A stretch of DNA of 64,000 bases from positions 5,890,001-5,954,000 of the forward strand of contig NZ_JAGPYQ010000001.1 of NCBI RefSeq assembly GCF_018070025.1, read 5' to 3'. The notes beneath the pieces are model-generated. The model was not told the DNA's origin. It worked only from the letters and a program-made list of their open reading frames with translations, and did not search any database. Each line of letters begins with the position of its first letter. Within the stretch, counting starts at the first letter, position 1. A program made the translations under genes and the position numbers. Of the stretch, positions 1-7,356 are shown in pieces. The stretch comes from Streptomyces liliiviolaceus (GTDB lineage Bacteria; Actinomycetota; Actinomycetes; Streptomycetales; Streptomycetaceae).

Positions 1-310
1 TGTCTCGCTCGGCGTCGTGCTGGTCGAGCAGTGACAGCAGATCCGCGACCGACAGACCGGCGTCGGCCGGGTGGCGCAGGATCGTCCCCGGCTCGATGCG
101 GTATTCGTTGCTGCGCCCCTGCCGGGTGTGGGTGAGATAGCCACCCTGCTCCAGATCGGAAATGATCTTCTGTACGGCACGCTCGGTCAGCCGGCAGCGT
201 GCGGCGATGTCCCGGATGCGGGTGTTCTGGTTCTCGGAGATCGCGGCCAGCACGCGGGCGTGATTGGTGAGGAACGTCCAGCCGGTGTGTGTCTCAGGTA
301 CTTCACCCAT
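1..310 (-). CDS. Winged-helix transcriptional regulator, 3' end missing
   Basis: The reverse strand reads from an ATG at 310 down through the left edge of the window, so only the first 103 residues are visible and the C-terminus is lost. The N-terminal 75 residues have the layout of a MarR-like winged helix: helix, then an 'IRDIAARCRLTERAVQ' helix-turn-helix, then a recognition helix and a wing ending 'GYLTHTRQGRSNEYRI'. It is probably a small DNA-binding repressor. No ligand or target can be inferred. The neighbour on the right (ANTAR protein) is divergent, so the two do not share a transcript. I am confident in the fold but not in the subfamily. Confidence 0.8.
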   Translation of the reverse strand, partial: MGEVPETHTGWTFLTNHARVLAAISENQNTRIRDIAARCRLTERAVQKIISDLEQGGYLTHTRQGRSNEYRIEPGTILRHPADAGLSVADLLSLLDQHDAERD

Positions 311-662
311 GACCCCCAGCATACGACCTGCCATTCACGCAAACCAAAGGGTGAAAGATTTTTCATGTATCTCTTGACGTGTGAAGATTTGGGGCGGAAT
401 CTGGAGGAGACAGTGACGGTGGATGCCCCGGGAGCGGCTGCCATGTCGGAACCAAGTCGGAGCGCTCGGACACTTCGTGTGCAGGTCGGCGGTTCACGCA
501 CAGCCTCCCGCTCCCGCGAAGGGCCGCCCGGCCCCGCGTGCGAGCACACCCCCGCAGCCCTGAAGACCGAACGCTCCGGCCTCGGCGTCATGCCGCTCGT
601 CCGCCGACGCACCCCGACGCCCGCGCCACGGCACGGAGCACAGCACCCTGGAGGAGAGATCG
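311..662. other. Intergenic stretch between divergent genes, no firm gene
   Basis: This stretch of about 350 bases is locally AT-richer around 340-400, which fits promoters for the flanking divergent genes. A TTGACG at 374-379 could be a -35 element, but I see no convincing -10 at the right distance. A GTG at 413 with a good Shine-Dalgarno sequence (GGAGGAGA, 403-410) opens an 86-codon frame ending at 673. Its Arg/Pro-rich composition looks like ordinary high-GC noise, so I do not call it. Confidence 0.4.
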
Positions 663-1007
663 TTGTCCGGTGACGCCACGGAGACCGTCGACATCGTCGA
701 TGCCGCCGACGCCGAACAGAGTCTGCGCGTCGAAGTCCTCCAGTTGAAACGCGCCATGGAGACGCGGCCGGTCATCGACCTGGCCCGCGGGGTCCTGATG
801 GCGTCCTTCGGGCTGAATCCCGAGGAGGCGTGGAGCGTACTCGTCACGGTCTCCCAGAAGGCCAACATCAAGCTGTTCCACCTCGCCGAGGGCACGGTGG
901 CCGCCGTCACGGGCGAGCCCCTGCCCGAGCCCCTGCGACAGCACCTGTCCGCGGCGGTCGCCGATCTCGCCGCACTCCGCTCGGCGACCCGGGAATCGGA
1001 GCCGTGA
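663..1007 (+). CDS. ANTAR domain-containing protein
   Basis: This is a 114-residue protein with a TTG start at 663, chosen because GGAGGAGAG lies just upstream at 651-659. Residues 22-80 ('VEVLQLKRAMETRPVIDLARGVLMASFGLNPEEAWSVL...') form the three-helix ANTAR RNA-binding domain, which in known family members binds dual hexaloop RNA to prevent termination. There is no GAF or receiver domain ahead of it, so the signal input must come from elsewhere. Stand-alone ANTAR proteins are common in Streptomyces. The RNA target is unknown. Confidence 0.85.
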   Translation: MSGDATETVDIVDAADAEQSLRVEVLQLKRAMETRPVIDLARGVLMASFGLNPEEAWSVLVTVSQKANIKLFHLAEGTVAAVTGEPLPEPLRQHLSAAVADLAALRSATRESEP

Positions 1008-1083
1008 ACCCGGAGGACCTTCCGCCCGACGGGGACCTTCCGGCCGACGCCGAGGCCGGCTCCTCGGCGGACACCCCGTCGCC

Positions 1084-1830
1084 TCACAGCGCCGCCAGCA
1101 CCTCCGCCCGGTAGTCGGTGTAGACGGCGCGCAGGGCGGGAGCCGGCCAGTGCGCCGGGAGGAGTTCACCGGGCAGCACCGGGTCGGTGACCAGATGCCG
1201 TACAACGGCGGCGAACGCGGCGAAGCGGTCGGCGGGCCGTGCCGTGCGGGCCACGTGCGCCAGCAGGGAGTCGGCGGTGTCGGCCCAGCCGTCCAGCGGC
1301 CAGAGACTCTCCGCCAGCGAGAGCGAAGGCTGCTCCGGCCGGGCGGTGAACCGCTCGGTGAGATGTGTCAGACCTGCGGGCCACGGGCGCCGCAGGTTGG
1401 CCGGCCGCAGCCACACCCCCTCCCGCAGTTCCGCCAGGCGCAGGCCGGACAACTCGGCGCGCAGTTCGGCCCGTTCGGCCGGACCACGGCCGGTGGCGGT
1501 GACGACGACCGTCTCCCACGTGCCGTCCCAGTCCCGGGTCCTCGGACGCACGGCCTCGTCCTGGCGGCGCTGCCGTTCCAGCAGCCGTTCGCTGAGCCGG
1601 TAGACGCCGTCGGCCCGCCGCAGGTCGCCCGCCGTCACCATCCGGCTGAGGACGGCCCGCAGCGTGGAGCCCGCGATACCGAACGGCTCCACGCTACGGA
1701 TCAGGTCCCGCACCGGAAGCCCGGGAGGGTGAACGCCCAGGAGGAGGCTCAGGACGACCGATCGTGCGGACAGCGGGCGCAGTCCGGGGTCGGCCGGTGA
1801 CCGGGGCTCGTTCATCCGCATGGACGGCAT
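1084..1830 (-). CDS. PaaX family transcriptional regulator
   Basis: This 248-residue protein carries an N-terminal winged helix ('SARSVVLSLLLGVHPPGLPVRDLIRSVEPFGIAGSTLRAVLSRMVTAGDL') followed by the PaaX central and C-terminal domains ('WDGTWETVVV', 'LREGVWLRPANL', and the closing 'LLPAHWPAPALRAVYTDYR'). PaaX proteins repress phenylacetate or other aromatic/CoA-thioester catabolic genes and are released by an aryl-CoA. The gene is divergent from an acyl-CoA dehydrogenase, and an imperfect inverted repeat lies between them. Three in-frame ATGs (1830, 1821, 1815) are possible starts and none has a clear ribosome binding site. The start is uncertain; the family is not. Confidence 0.85.
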   Translation of the reverse strand: MPSMRMNEPRSPADPGLRPLSARSVVLSLLLGVHPPGLPVRDLIRSVEPFGIAGSTLRAVLSRMVTAGDLRRADGVYRLSERLLERQRRQDEAVRPRTRDWDGTWETVVVTATGRGPAERAELRAELSGLRLAELREGVWLRPANLRRPWPAGLTHLTERFTARPEQPSLSLAESLWPLDGWADTADSLLAHVARTARPADRFAAFAAVVRHLVTDPVLPGELLPAHWPAPALRAVYTDYRAEVLAAL

Positions 1831-1878
1831 TGTGCCCGGTCGGGCGAACCGGCTCGCAACGGCGGCCGGGAAGCGAGG

Positions 1879-1918
1879 TTGTTACACCATTGCTGCGACC
1901 GTAGAAATAGTGCAACAC
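1879..1918. promoter_or_regulatory. Candidate PaaX operator overlapping the acyl-CoA dehydrogenase promoter
   Basis: The imperfect inverted repeat has arms TTGTTACACCATT (1879-1891) and AATAGTGCAACAC (1906-1918). The arms match at 10 of 13 positions and are separated by 14 bases. The left arm overlaps a possible -35 (TTGTTA, 1879-1884). A -10-like TAGAAA (1902-1907) sits 17 bases further on and runs into the right arm. Its position between the divergent PaaX-type regulator and the dehydrogenase makes it the natural operator. This is inference from symmetry and position only. Confidence 0.5.
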
Positions 1919-1925
1919 TGCGGAC

Positions 1926-3596
1926 ATGGTCCCGATACTCGCGCCGGAACGGTCCGCCACGCACGACGTCACCAACCAGGCCCCCGCCCTGGCTCCGTAC
2001 GACGCGGCCGATGACGCGGCGCTGTTGGAAGGGCTCCGCCGCGAGGGCGCGGGGTGGGCCGAGGAGGACATCCGCAGGCTGGGCCGCGTGGCGGGCGGCG
2101 AGGAGGCCCAGGAGTGGGGCGAGCAGGCCGACCGTCATGAGCCGGAGCTGCGTACGCACGACCGTTTCGGCAACCGAATCGACGAGGTCGAGTTCCACCC
2201 CGCCTGGCACCGGCTGCTGGGCACCGCGGTGGCCGAGGGGCTGGCCGCCGCGCCCTGGGCCGACGACCGGCCCGGCGCCCACGTGGTCCGCACGGCCGGC
2301 GGACTGGCGTGGGGGCACACCGACGCCGGGCACGGCTGCCCCACCTCGATGACCTACGCGGCCGTACCCGCCCTGCGCAAGCAGCCCGAACTGGCCGCGG
2401 TGTACGAGCCCCTGCTGGTGAGCCGCGTCTACGAGCCGGGGCTGCGCGTCCCGAGCGGGAAGCGCGGACTGCTGGCGGGCATGGGCATGACCGAGAAGCA
2501 GGGCGGCTCGGACGTCCGCACCAACACGACGGCCGCCGCGCCGACCGCGGAGCCGGGCGTGTACACCCTGCGCGGCCACAAGTGGTTCACGTCCGCCCCG
2601 ATGTGCGACGTGTTCCTGGTCCTCGCCCAGGCACCGGGCGGACTGTCCTGCTTCCTCGTGCCGCGGATCCTGCCCGACGGCAGCCGCAACACCTTCCGTA
2701 TCCAGCGGCTCAAGGACAAGCTGGGCAACCGCTCGAACGCGTCCTCGGAACCGGAGTTCGACAACACCGTCGCCTGGCTCGTCGGCCCCGAGGGACAGGG
2801 CGTCAAGACGATCATCGAGATGGTCAACTGCACCCGGCTCGACTGCGTGATGATGAGCGCGACGCTGATGCGCAAGACCCTCGTGGAGGCGGGCCACCAC
2901 ACGAAGCACCGGGGCGCCTTCGGTGCGCTGCTGATCGACCAGCCGCTCATGCGCAACGTACTGGCCGACCTCGCGCTGGAGTCGGAGGCCGCCACGACGC
3001 TCACACTGCGGCTCGCCGGCGCCGCCGACCGCGCCCTGCGCGGTGACGCGCAGGAGGCGGCCTTCCGCCGGATCGCCACCGCCGTCGGCAAGTACTGGGT
3101 GACCAAGCGCGGTCCGGCGTTCACGGCCGAGGCGCTGGAGTGCCTGGGCGGCAACGGCTATGTGGAGGAGTCGGGCATGCCCCGCCACTACCGCGAGGCC
3201 CCTCTTCTCTCCATCTGGGAGGGGTCGGGGAACGTCAACGCCCTCGACGTGCTGCGGGCTCTTGGCCGGGCGCCCGAGACCGGCGAGGCACTGTTCGCGG
3301 AGCTGGCCCTGGCAGACGGCGCCGACGCCCGGCTGGACGCGGCCGTCGGCAGGCTCAAGGACCAACTGCGCGACCTGCGCGACGCCGAGACGGGCGCCCG
3401 TCGGCTGGTGGAGCTGATGGCGCTGACACTGCAGGGCTCACTCCTGGTCCGGCACGCACCGGCGGCGGTCGCCGACGCCTTCTGCGCGACCCGGCTCGGC
3501 GGCGACTGGGGCCACTCCTTCGGCACCCTTCCCGCCGCCGCGGACCTGACCGCGATCCTGGACCGCGCCCTGCCCGACACGGCCGCACGGGGTTAG
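1926..3596 (+). CDS. Acyl-CoA dehydrogenase (AidB/isovaleryl-CoA dehydrogenase-like)
   Basis: This 556-residue flavoenzyme is predicted to oxidise an acyl-CoA at the alpha-beta bond and pass electrons to ETF. Its length and the long N-terminal domain ending in 'HTDAGHGCPTSMTYAAVPAL' are typical of the AidB subgroup rather than the 380-residue short-chain enzymes. Visible signatures are 'MTEKQGGSDVRTNTT' (flavin/substrate loop), 'YTLRGHKWFTS', 'IEMVNCTRLDC', and the C-terminal 'EALECLGGNGYVEE...REAPLLSIWEGSGNVNALD'. The ATG at 1926 has no Shine-Dalgarno but lies about 18 bases after a -10-like element, so a very short or absent leader is possible. The divergent PaaX-type regulator suggests induction by its acyl-CoA substrate. 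Confidence 0.9.
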   Translation: MVPILAPERSATHDVTNQAPALAPYDAADDAALLEGLRREGAGWAEEDIRRLGRVAGGEEAQEWGEQADRHEPELRTHDRFGNRIDEVEFHPAWHRLLGTAVAEGLAAAPWADDRPGAHVVRTAGGLAWGHTDAGHGCPTSMTYAAVPALRKQPELAAVYEPLLVSRVYEPGLRVPSGKRGLLAGMGMTEKQGGSDVRTNTTAAAPTAEPGVYTLRGHKWFTSAPMCDVFLVLAQAPGGLSCFLVPRILPDGSRNTFRIQRLKDKLGNRSNASSEPEFDNTVAWLVGPEGQGVKTIIEMVNCTRLDCVMMSATLMRKTLVEAGHHTKHRGAFGALLIDQPLMRNVLADLALESEAATTLTLRLAGAADRALRGDAQEAAFRRIATAVGKYWVTKRGPAFTAEALECLGGNGYVEESGMPRHYREAPLLSIWEGSGNVNALDVLRALGRAPETGEALFAELALADGADARLDAAVGRLKDQLRDLRDAETGARRLVELMALTLQGSLLVRHAPAAVADAFCATRLGGDWGHSFGTLPAAADLTAILDRALPDTAARG

Positions 3597-3721
3597 GCGC
3601 GCGCCCTCGCCGGGCGGGGATCATGCTGAACGCCCCTGTCGGCGGGCGCGTATGACTTCCCGGAACCGCTCCCACAGCAGGGGCGGCAGGTGCGTGCACA
3701 CCGGGATGAGACGAGGGATCG

Positions 3722-3931
3722 ATGACCGAACAGCGTTACCACGTCATGGGGATGACCTGCGGCCGCTGCGCCGACAAGCTCGGGTCCGAGGTGGGCGGGG
3801 TCCTCGGTGTGAACGGCGTGCACGTCGACCTCGACACCGGGTCGGTGACCGTGACGGGTGAGGCGTTCGACGGCGCGAAGGTCTGCGCGGCCATCGCGGG
3901 AGCCGGCTTCGAGGTCGCCGCCGTGCTCTGA
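3722..3931 (+). CDS. Copper chaperone, heavy-metal-associated domain
   Basis: This 69-residue protein consists of a single ferredoxin-like HMA domain. The metal site is 'GMTCGRC' (Cys13 and Cys16), the usual Cu(I)-binding CxxC of CopZ-type chaperones and P-type ATPase N-termini. A GAGACGAGGG stretch before the ATG can serve as ribosome binding site. No copper ATPase or CsoR/CueR regulator is next to it, so its partner must be encoded elsewhere. The fold is certain; copper as the metal is the family default. Confidence 0.88.
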   Translation: MTEQRYHVMGMTCGRCADKLGSEVGGVLGVNGVHVDLDTGSVTVTGEAFDGAKVCAAIAGAGFEVAAVL

Positions 3932-4109
3932 CCCCCGTCTGCCGCACGCACGGGGCGCCCTGTCCAGCAGAAAAGATGCCTTTCATCCTAACGAAGGGCA
4001 CATCCGGGCGGACCACACGAGCCGGACTCCGCGTCCACTAGCTTCCCTTCCCTGCGCATGAGCCCGCACATCGAGGCACATCAGGGCGCATCAGGGACAG
4101 AGGAGCGAC

Positions 4110-5966
4110 GTGGCCGGAGTGAGCCTCCCGGAACATCCGTACGACCGCACGGAGGCGACCCGGCTGCTGTGCGCCGGCACGTATCAGGACGCCGCCTTCC
4201 GGCGGCGGGTCATCGACGAACTGGTGGTCCACCAGGAGCGTCCCGTGGCCCCGCCGCTGGGGGTCGACGTGCTTCCCGTGCTGGCGCACGCCGTGCGGAT
4301 CACGCGGCAGGAGTCCCGTACCGCGGGGCTGATGCTGATCGCCTGGCTGGGGTTCCTGCTGTCCGACGTGGTGATGTTCTGGGACAGCCTCGCCGACCGC
4401 GGGGGCATGGGGGCCGAGGTCGACCTCGGTGACGTGTTCACCGCGTTCTACCTGGGCGACGACAGGCTGACCGCCGGAATGCCCATGCCGTGGTCGCAGT
4501 TCTACGCGTTCGTCGCCCTCGGCCTCTGGTTCGCCCACACCATGCGCGCGCAGGACACCGACGGCGGTCAGGCGGGCCTGTCCGCCCCCGTGGCGAAGGC
4601 CGCCGCCGGTCTCGGCCTCGTGGTGACCGTGTGCGCCACGCTGTTCGCCGTCTTCTACTGGTGCTGGTTCCTGGCCGGGGTCCTGGACGGTGACGTACAG
4701 ACGCCCTACCCGCTGCTCTTTCCGCTGCTCATCGCCCTGATCGCCTGGTGGCACGAGACCAATCGGCGCAGGGCCCTGTGCCGCTGGCTGTCCCGCTGGA
4801 CGTTCCGGACGACGCCTCAACCGGAGCTGCCCGCGGGCCCGTTGTACGAGGACCTGGTCGCGAGCATCAGCCGCGAGCAGACGGCCGCACTGACCCTGTA
4901 CGAGCCGGACAGTCCCTTCGTCGGGATGGGCTCGCCCCGCCGGGCATGGTCCTTCGCGATGGAACTGCGCAAGCGCTCCGCCCCGCCGAACGGGTCCGAC
5001 GCCCCGGACACCGGCTCCCTCTCCCCCTCCCCCGACGGGTCGCTGATTCCGCACCAGAACCACGGCCCGCTCACCGCCGAGGGCGCGCTCGCCATGATCG
5101 AGCCGCAGCTGGTGCGGCTGCGCGAGTCCGCCGCGCTCACCGGGAAGGACCGGCTGCGCGAGCTGGAGGTCGACCGTTTCGTCTATCTGCCGGGCGGTGT
5201 CGGCCGCGACGAGCTGCTGCGCCTCGGCGGCAGCGCCGACGCGCACGCCGTACCGGCGGACGGACAGCACGACGGTGACGGCCGGACCGTCTACGACCCC
5301 GCCCAGGTCGCCGCCCATCTGACGGAGGCCGTCGACGAGGGCGGCGAGGGGCGGCGCGTCTTCCTCCGTGTCCGCATCGGCGCCTGGCACGAGCAGGTCG
5401 TGGTGACCGTCCTGGTCCGCGTGCACACCCAGGGCGGCATGCTCGTGATGGAGGTCGTCCCCTACGTACTCGGCCCGGTCCGCAAGGACTTCAGGAGTGT
5501 GGACGCCCTCGTGGAGCGGCTGCCCGAGAACTGGGCGCGCGGTGCCGTACGCGCCCTGGGACACGGCCCCGCGACCGGGGTGAGCACCGCTCTCGGCGCG
5601 CTGGGGACGCTCATCAGGGAGATCGGCACCGGGTGGTCCGACCGGGAGGCGGACCCCGACGTGCCCCGTGTCTCGCTGCGCCAACTGGCCTGCACGACGG
5701 ATCTTTCGCCGTATCAGGAGATGGACGTCACCAGGTACATCAAGACGGTCCAGGAGCGCATCGTGAACGGCATGCGCGAGGCGCTGCAGTCCCACGGCTA
5801 CCGGACCGACCAGTTCGAACAGCACGTCTACCAGCTCAGTGGCGGAAGCGTCTTCGTCCAGGACATGTCCGGCGGCGCCGTCGCCACGGGCAGCCACGGC
5901 AGCGCGACCGCGCACGGCAACGCCCCCGCGTCGGCGAACGGCACGCCGCCGCGCACCGGCGCGTAG
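4110..5966 (+). CDS. Four-TM membrane protein with C-terminal Gly-rich motif, function unknown
   Basis: This 618-residue protein starts with GTG at 4110, behind AGGAG (4101-4105). Four hydrophobic segments lie near residues 72-92, 131-145, 170-195 and 203-217, with no signal peptide. A large soluble region of about 400 residues follows that I cannot assign. Near the C-terminus a 15-residue motif 'MSGGAVATGSHGSAT' (586-600) closely matches one at the N-terminus of the next protein. Such Gly/Asn-rich repeats with an 'SGG..ATG' core recall amyloid-like signalling motifs shared by bacterial receptor/effector pairs, but that is inference. It is the first gene of a three-gene unit. A +1 frame would extend it by a Glu-Pro tail up to the next start codon. 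Confidence 0.75.
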   Translation: MAGVSLPEHPYDRTEATRLLCAGTYQDAAFRRRVIDELVVHQERPVAPPLGVDVLPVLAHAVRITRQESRTAGLMLIAWLGFLLSDVVMFWDSLADRGGMGAEVDLGDVFTAFYLGDDRLTAGMPMPWSQFYAFVALGLWFAHTMRAQDTDGGQAGLSAPVAKAAAGLGLVVTVCATLFAVFYWCWFLAGVLDGDVQTPYPLLFPLLIALIAWWHETNRRRALCRWLSRWTFRTTPQPELPAGPLYEDLVASISREQTAALTLYEPDSPFVGMGSPRRAWSFAMELRKRSAPPNGSDAPDTGSLSPSPDGSLIPHQNHGPLTAEGALAMIEPQLVRLRESAALTGKDRLRELEVDRFVYLPGGVGRDELLRLGGSADAHAVPADGQHDGDGRTVYDPAQVAAHLTEAVDEGGEGRRVFLRVRIGAWHEQVVVTVLVRVHTQGGMLVMEVVPYVLGPVRKDFRSVDALVERLPENWARGAVRALGHGPATGVSTALGALGTLIREIGTGWSDREADPDVPRVSLRQLACTTDLSPYQEMDVTRYIKTVQERIVNGMREALQSHGYRTDQFEQHVYQLSGGSVFVQDMSGGAVATGSHGSATAHGNAPASANGTPPRTGA

Positions 5967-5991
5967 AAGCGCACAGAAACCGAAAACCGCA

Positions 5992-6037
5992 CCCGAGCCC
6001 GAACCTGAACCCGAATCCGAGCCCGAATCCGAACCCC
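5992..6037 (+). repeat. Degenerate hexanucleotide CCCGAA/GAGCCC repeat
   Basis: About seven imperfect copies of a 6-base unit (CCCGAG, CCCGAA, TCCGAA) fill the gap between the membrane protein gene and the next gene. Read in the +1 frame relative to the upstream gene they encode a Glu-Pro/Glu-Ser string that terminates at TGA 6058-6060, exactly overlapping the next ATG. Confidence 0.8.
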
Positions 6038-6056
6038 GGCCCCGAGGAACCAGCAC

Positions 6057-6470
6057 ATGAACGAGACAGGACAGCCCACCGGCGGCCGGCCCGCGCAGGA
6101 CGGCGGATCCGGCAGTGTGAACATCGGCTCCATGAGCGGCGGTTCGATCGCCACCGGCAGCCACGGGCACGCGACGTCCGTCAACCGGACCGCGGCGGAG
6201 GCCGCCCTGCCGCACGAGGAGCTGCTGCGGGCCGTCCGCGCCCTCCGCGAGGCCCTGCCCGTCGGGGAGCGCAGCGCCGAGGACATGTTCCTCGACGGCG
6301 AACTGGCGGACGCGGAGAGCGAGATCGTCCGCACCGGGGTGGCTCCCCCGGAGCGTCTCACCCGGCTGCTGACGGGCGTCCGGGGCTGGCTCGGATCGCA
6401 GGCCGCGGCCGCGGGGGCGGTCGCCTCGGCCACCGCCGTGGTCCAGGGCATCGCCCAGCTCCTCGGATGA
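6057..6470 (+). CDS. Small protein with N-terminal Gly-rich motif, function unknown
   Basis: This 137-residue protein starts at ATG 6057, with GAGGAA about ten bases upstream. Residues 20-42 contain 'VNIGSMSGGSIATGSHGHAT', whose last 15 residues match 12 of 15 with the motif near the end of the preceding protein. The remainder is helical: an acidic middle ('PVGERSAEDMFLDGELADAESEI') and an Ala-rich tail (residues 112-137) that could be a membrane-associating helix. The stop overlaps the next start as ATGA, so the two are translationally coupled. By analogy, adaptor and receptor partners in bacterial signalling share such motifs; no function is demonstrated. Confidence 0.75.
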   Translation: MNETGQPTGGRPAQDGGSGSVNIGSMSGGSIATGSHGHATSVNRTAAEAALPHEELLRAVRALREALPVGERSAEDMFLDGELADAESEIVRTGVAPPERLTRLLTGVRGWLGSQAAAAGAVASATAVVQGIAQLLG

Positions 6471-7294
6471 CGGGCCCGACGGTGACAGGCAGGACCCGCG
6501 GCATGCGGGTGTTCGACACCGAGCGGCAGGAGTGGGCCGGGTCCCGGCGCGAGCGCCTCTTCCACCCCGACCAGTACCTCGACGTACGGCGGCAGAAGGT
6601 CGTCCGGCAGAAGACGGCGATCGTCCTCGCGGTGGCCGGTCTCGCCTTCGGCGTCTGGGCGCTGGCCTGGAAGGACGAGCCGGAGCCCTACCAGAACTTC
6701 ACGGCCGCCCGGTCGGACACCAAGAAGGACTCCTCGGACGGGTCCGGGGGCGGGAGCGAGTCCGGGGGCGGGGGTGGCACGCCGTCGGCAGAGCCCTCCT
6801 CCTCCCTCCCCGCGGGCTATGAGCCCTGGCAGGACGACGAGGGGTTCCGGGTGGCGCTTCCGACGGGCTGGGAGCGCGACAGCCGGTCGTCGCAGTTCGG
6901 CATCGACGTGGTCGACTACCGCAGCCCGGACGGCATCCGACGGCTCCAGGTGTTCCAGGTGATGGAGACCTCCCCGTACGAGTCCTTGCAGGTCGCGCAG
7001 GTGGAGGCGCAGAAGCTCGACGGGTACGAGGCGGTCTCCCTCGCGGAGGTCCCCGGCGACGGGAACCAGGCCGCCGAGCACGAGTACCGGGCGGACGAGA
7101 TCGCGGGCGAGCAGGGTGGCGGCGGCGCCCGGCACGTGATCGACCACCGCTTCACGGCCGCCGACGGCGAACGGTACGCGCTGGTCGCGTACGGCTCGGA
7201 CGCCGACGGGCCGGACGACGAGCGGGAACTCGTGGACACGGCGCTGCGCTGGTTCTGCCCGCCGGGCACGCAGTGCGAGACGCCTGAGGGCTGA
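6467..7294 (+). CDS. Single-pass membrane protein with extracytoplasmic domain, function unknown
   Basis: The ATG at 6467 overlaps the previous stop and gives 275 residues. The layout is a basic cytoplasmic stretch ('RRQKVVRQK'), one transmembrane helix around residues 49-66 ('TAIVLAVAGLAFGVWALAW'), a Ser/Gly-rich linker (about 85-105), and a globular domain starting 'YEPWQDDEGFRVALPTGW'. That opening resembles the small extracytoplasmic domains often attached to Streptomyces kinases and secretion genes. The last residues carry two cysteines ('WFCPPGTQCETPEG') that could form a disulfide outside the cell. It is the third gene of the operon and presumably acts with the two upstream products. 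Confidence 0.75.
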   Translation: MTGPTVTGRTRGMRVFDTERQEWAGSRRERLFHPDQYLDVRRQKVVRQKTAIVLAVAGLAFGVWALAWKDEPEPYQNFTAARSDTKKDSSDGSGGGSESGGGGGTPSAEPSSSLPAGYEPWQDDEGFRVALPTGWERDSRSSQFGIDVVDYRSPDGIRRLQVFQVMETSPYESLQVAQVEAQKLDGYEAVSLAEVPGDGNQAAEHEYRADEIAGEQGGGGARHVIDHRFTAADGERYALVAYGSDADGPDDERELVDTALRWFCPPGTQCETPEG

Positions 7295-7295
7295 C

Positions 7296-7341
7296 GGGCC
7301 GCCGGTGTTCACCACGGCGGGCCGCCGGTGCTCGCCCCGGC
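7296..7341. repeat. Two tandem 23-bp repeats between convergent genes
   Basis: GGGCCGCCGGTGTTCACCAC... (7296-7318) is followed directly by a second copy (7319-7341) that differs at three positions. Because the unit contains GGCCGCC and GGCGGGCC it can also fold into hairpins, and may serve as a shared terminator for the flanking convergent genes. Confidence 0.6.
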
Positions 7342-7356
7342 GGGCCGGCGCGGACC

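Noticed and set aside
413..673. 86-codon frame from GTG 413 with a strong Shine-Dalgarno
   Set aside because: The ribosome binding site is attractive, but the protein is low-complexity (Arg, Pro, Ser) and overlaps the better-supported ANTAR start.
1812..3365. 517-codon minus-strand frame over the acyl-CoA dehydrogenase
   Set aside because: It is a mirror frame of a conserved gene with no domain signature.
3933..3955. CCCCGT...ACGGGG hairpin after the copper chaperone gene
   Set aside because: There are only six pairs with an 11-base loop and no T-run. It is too weak to call a terminator with confidence.
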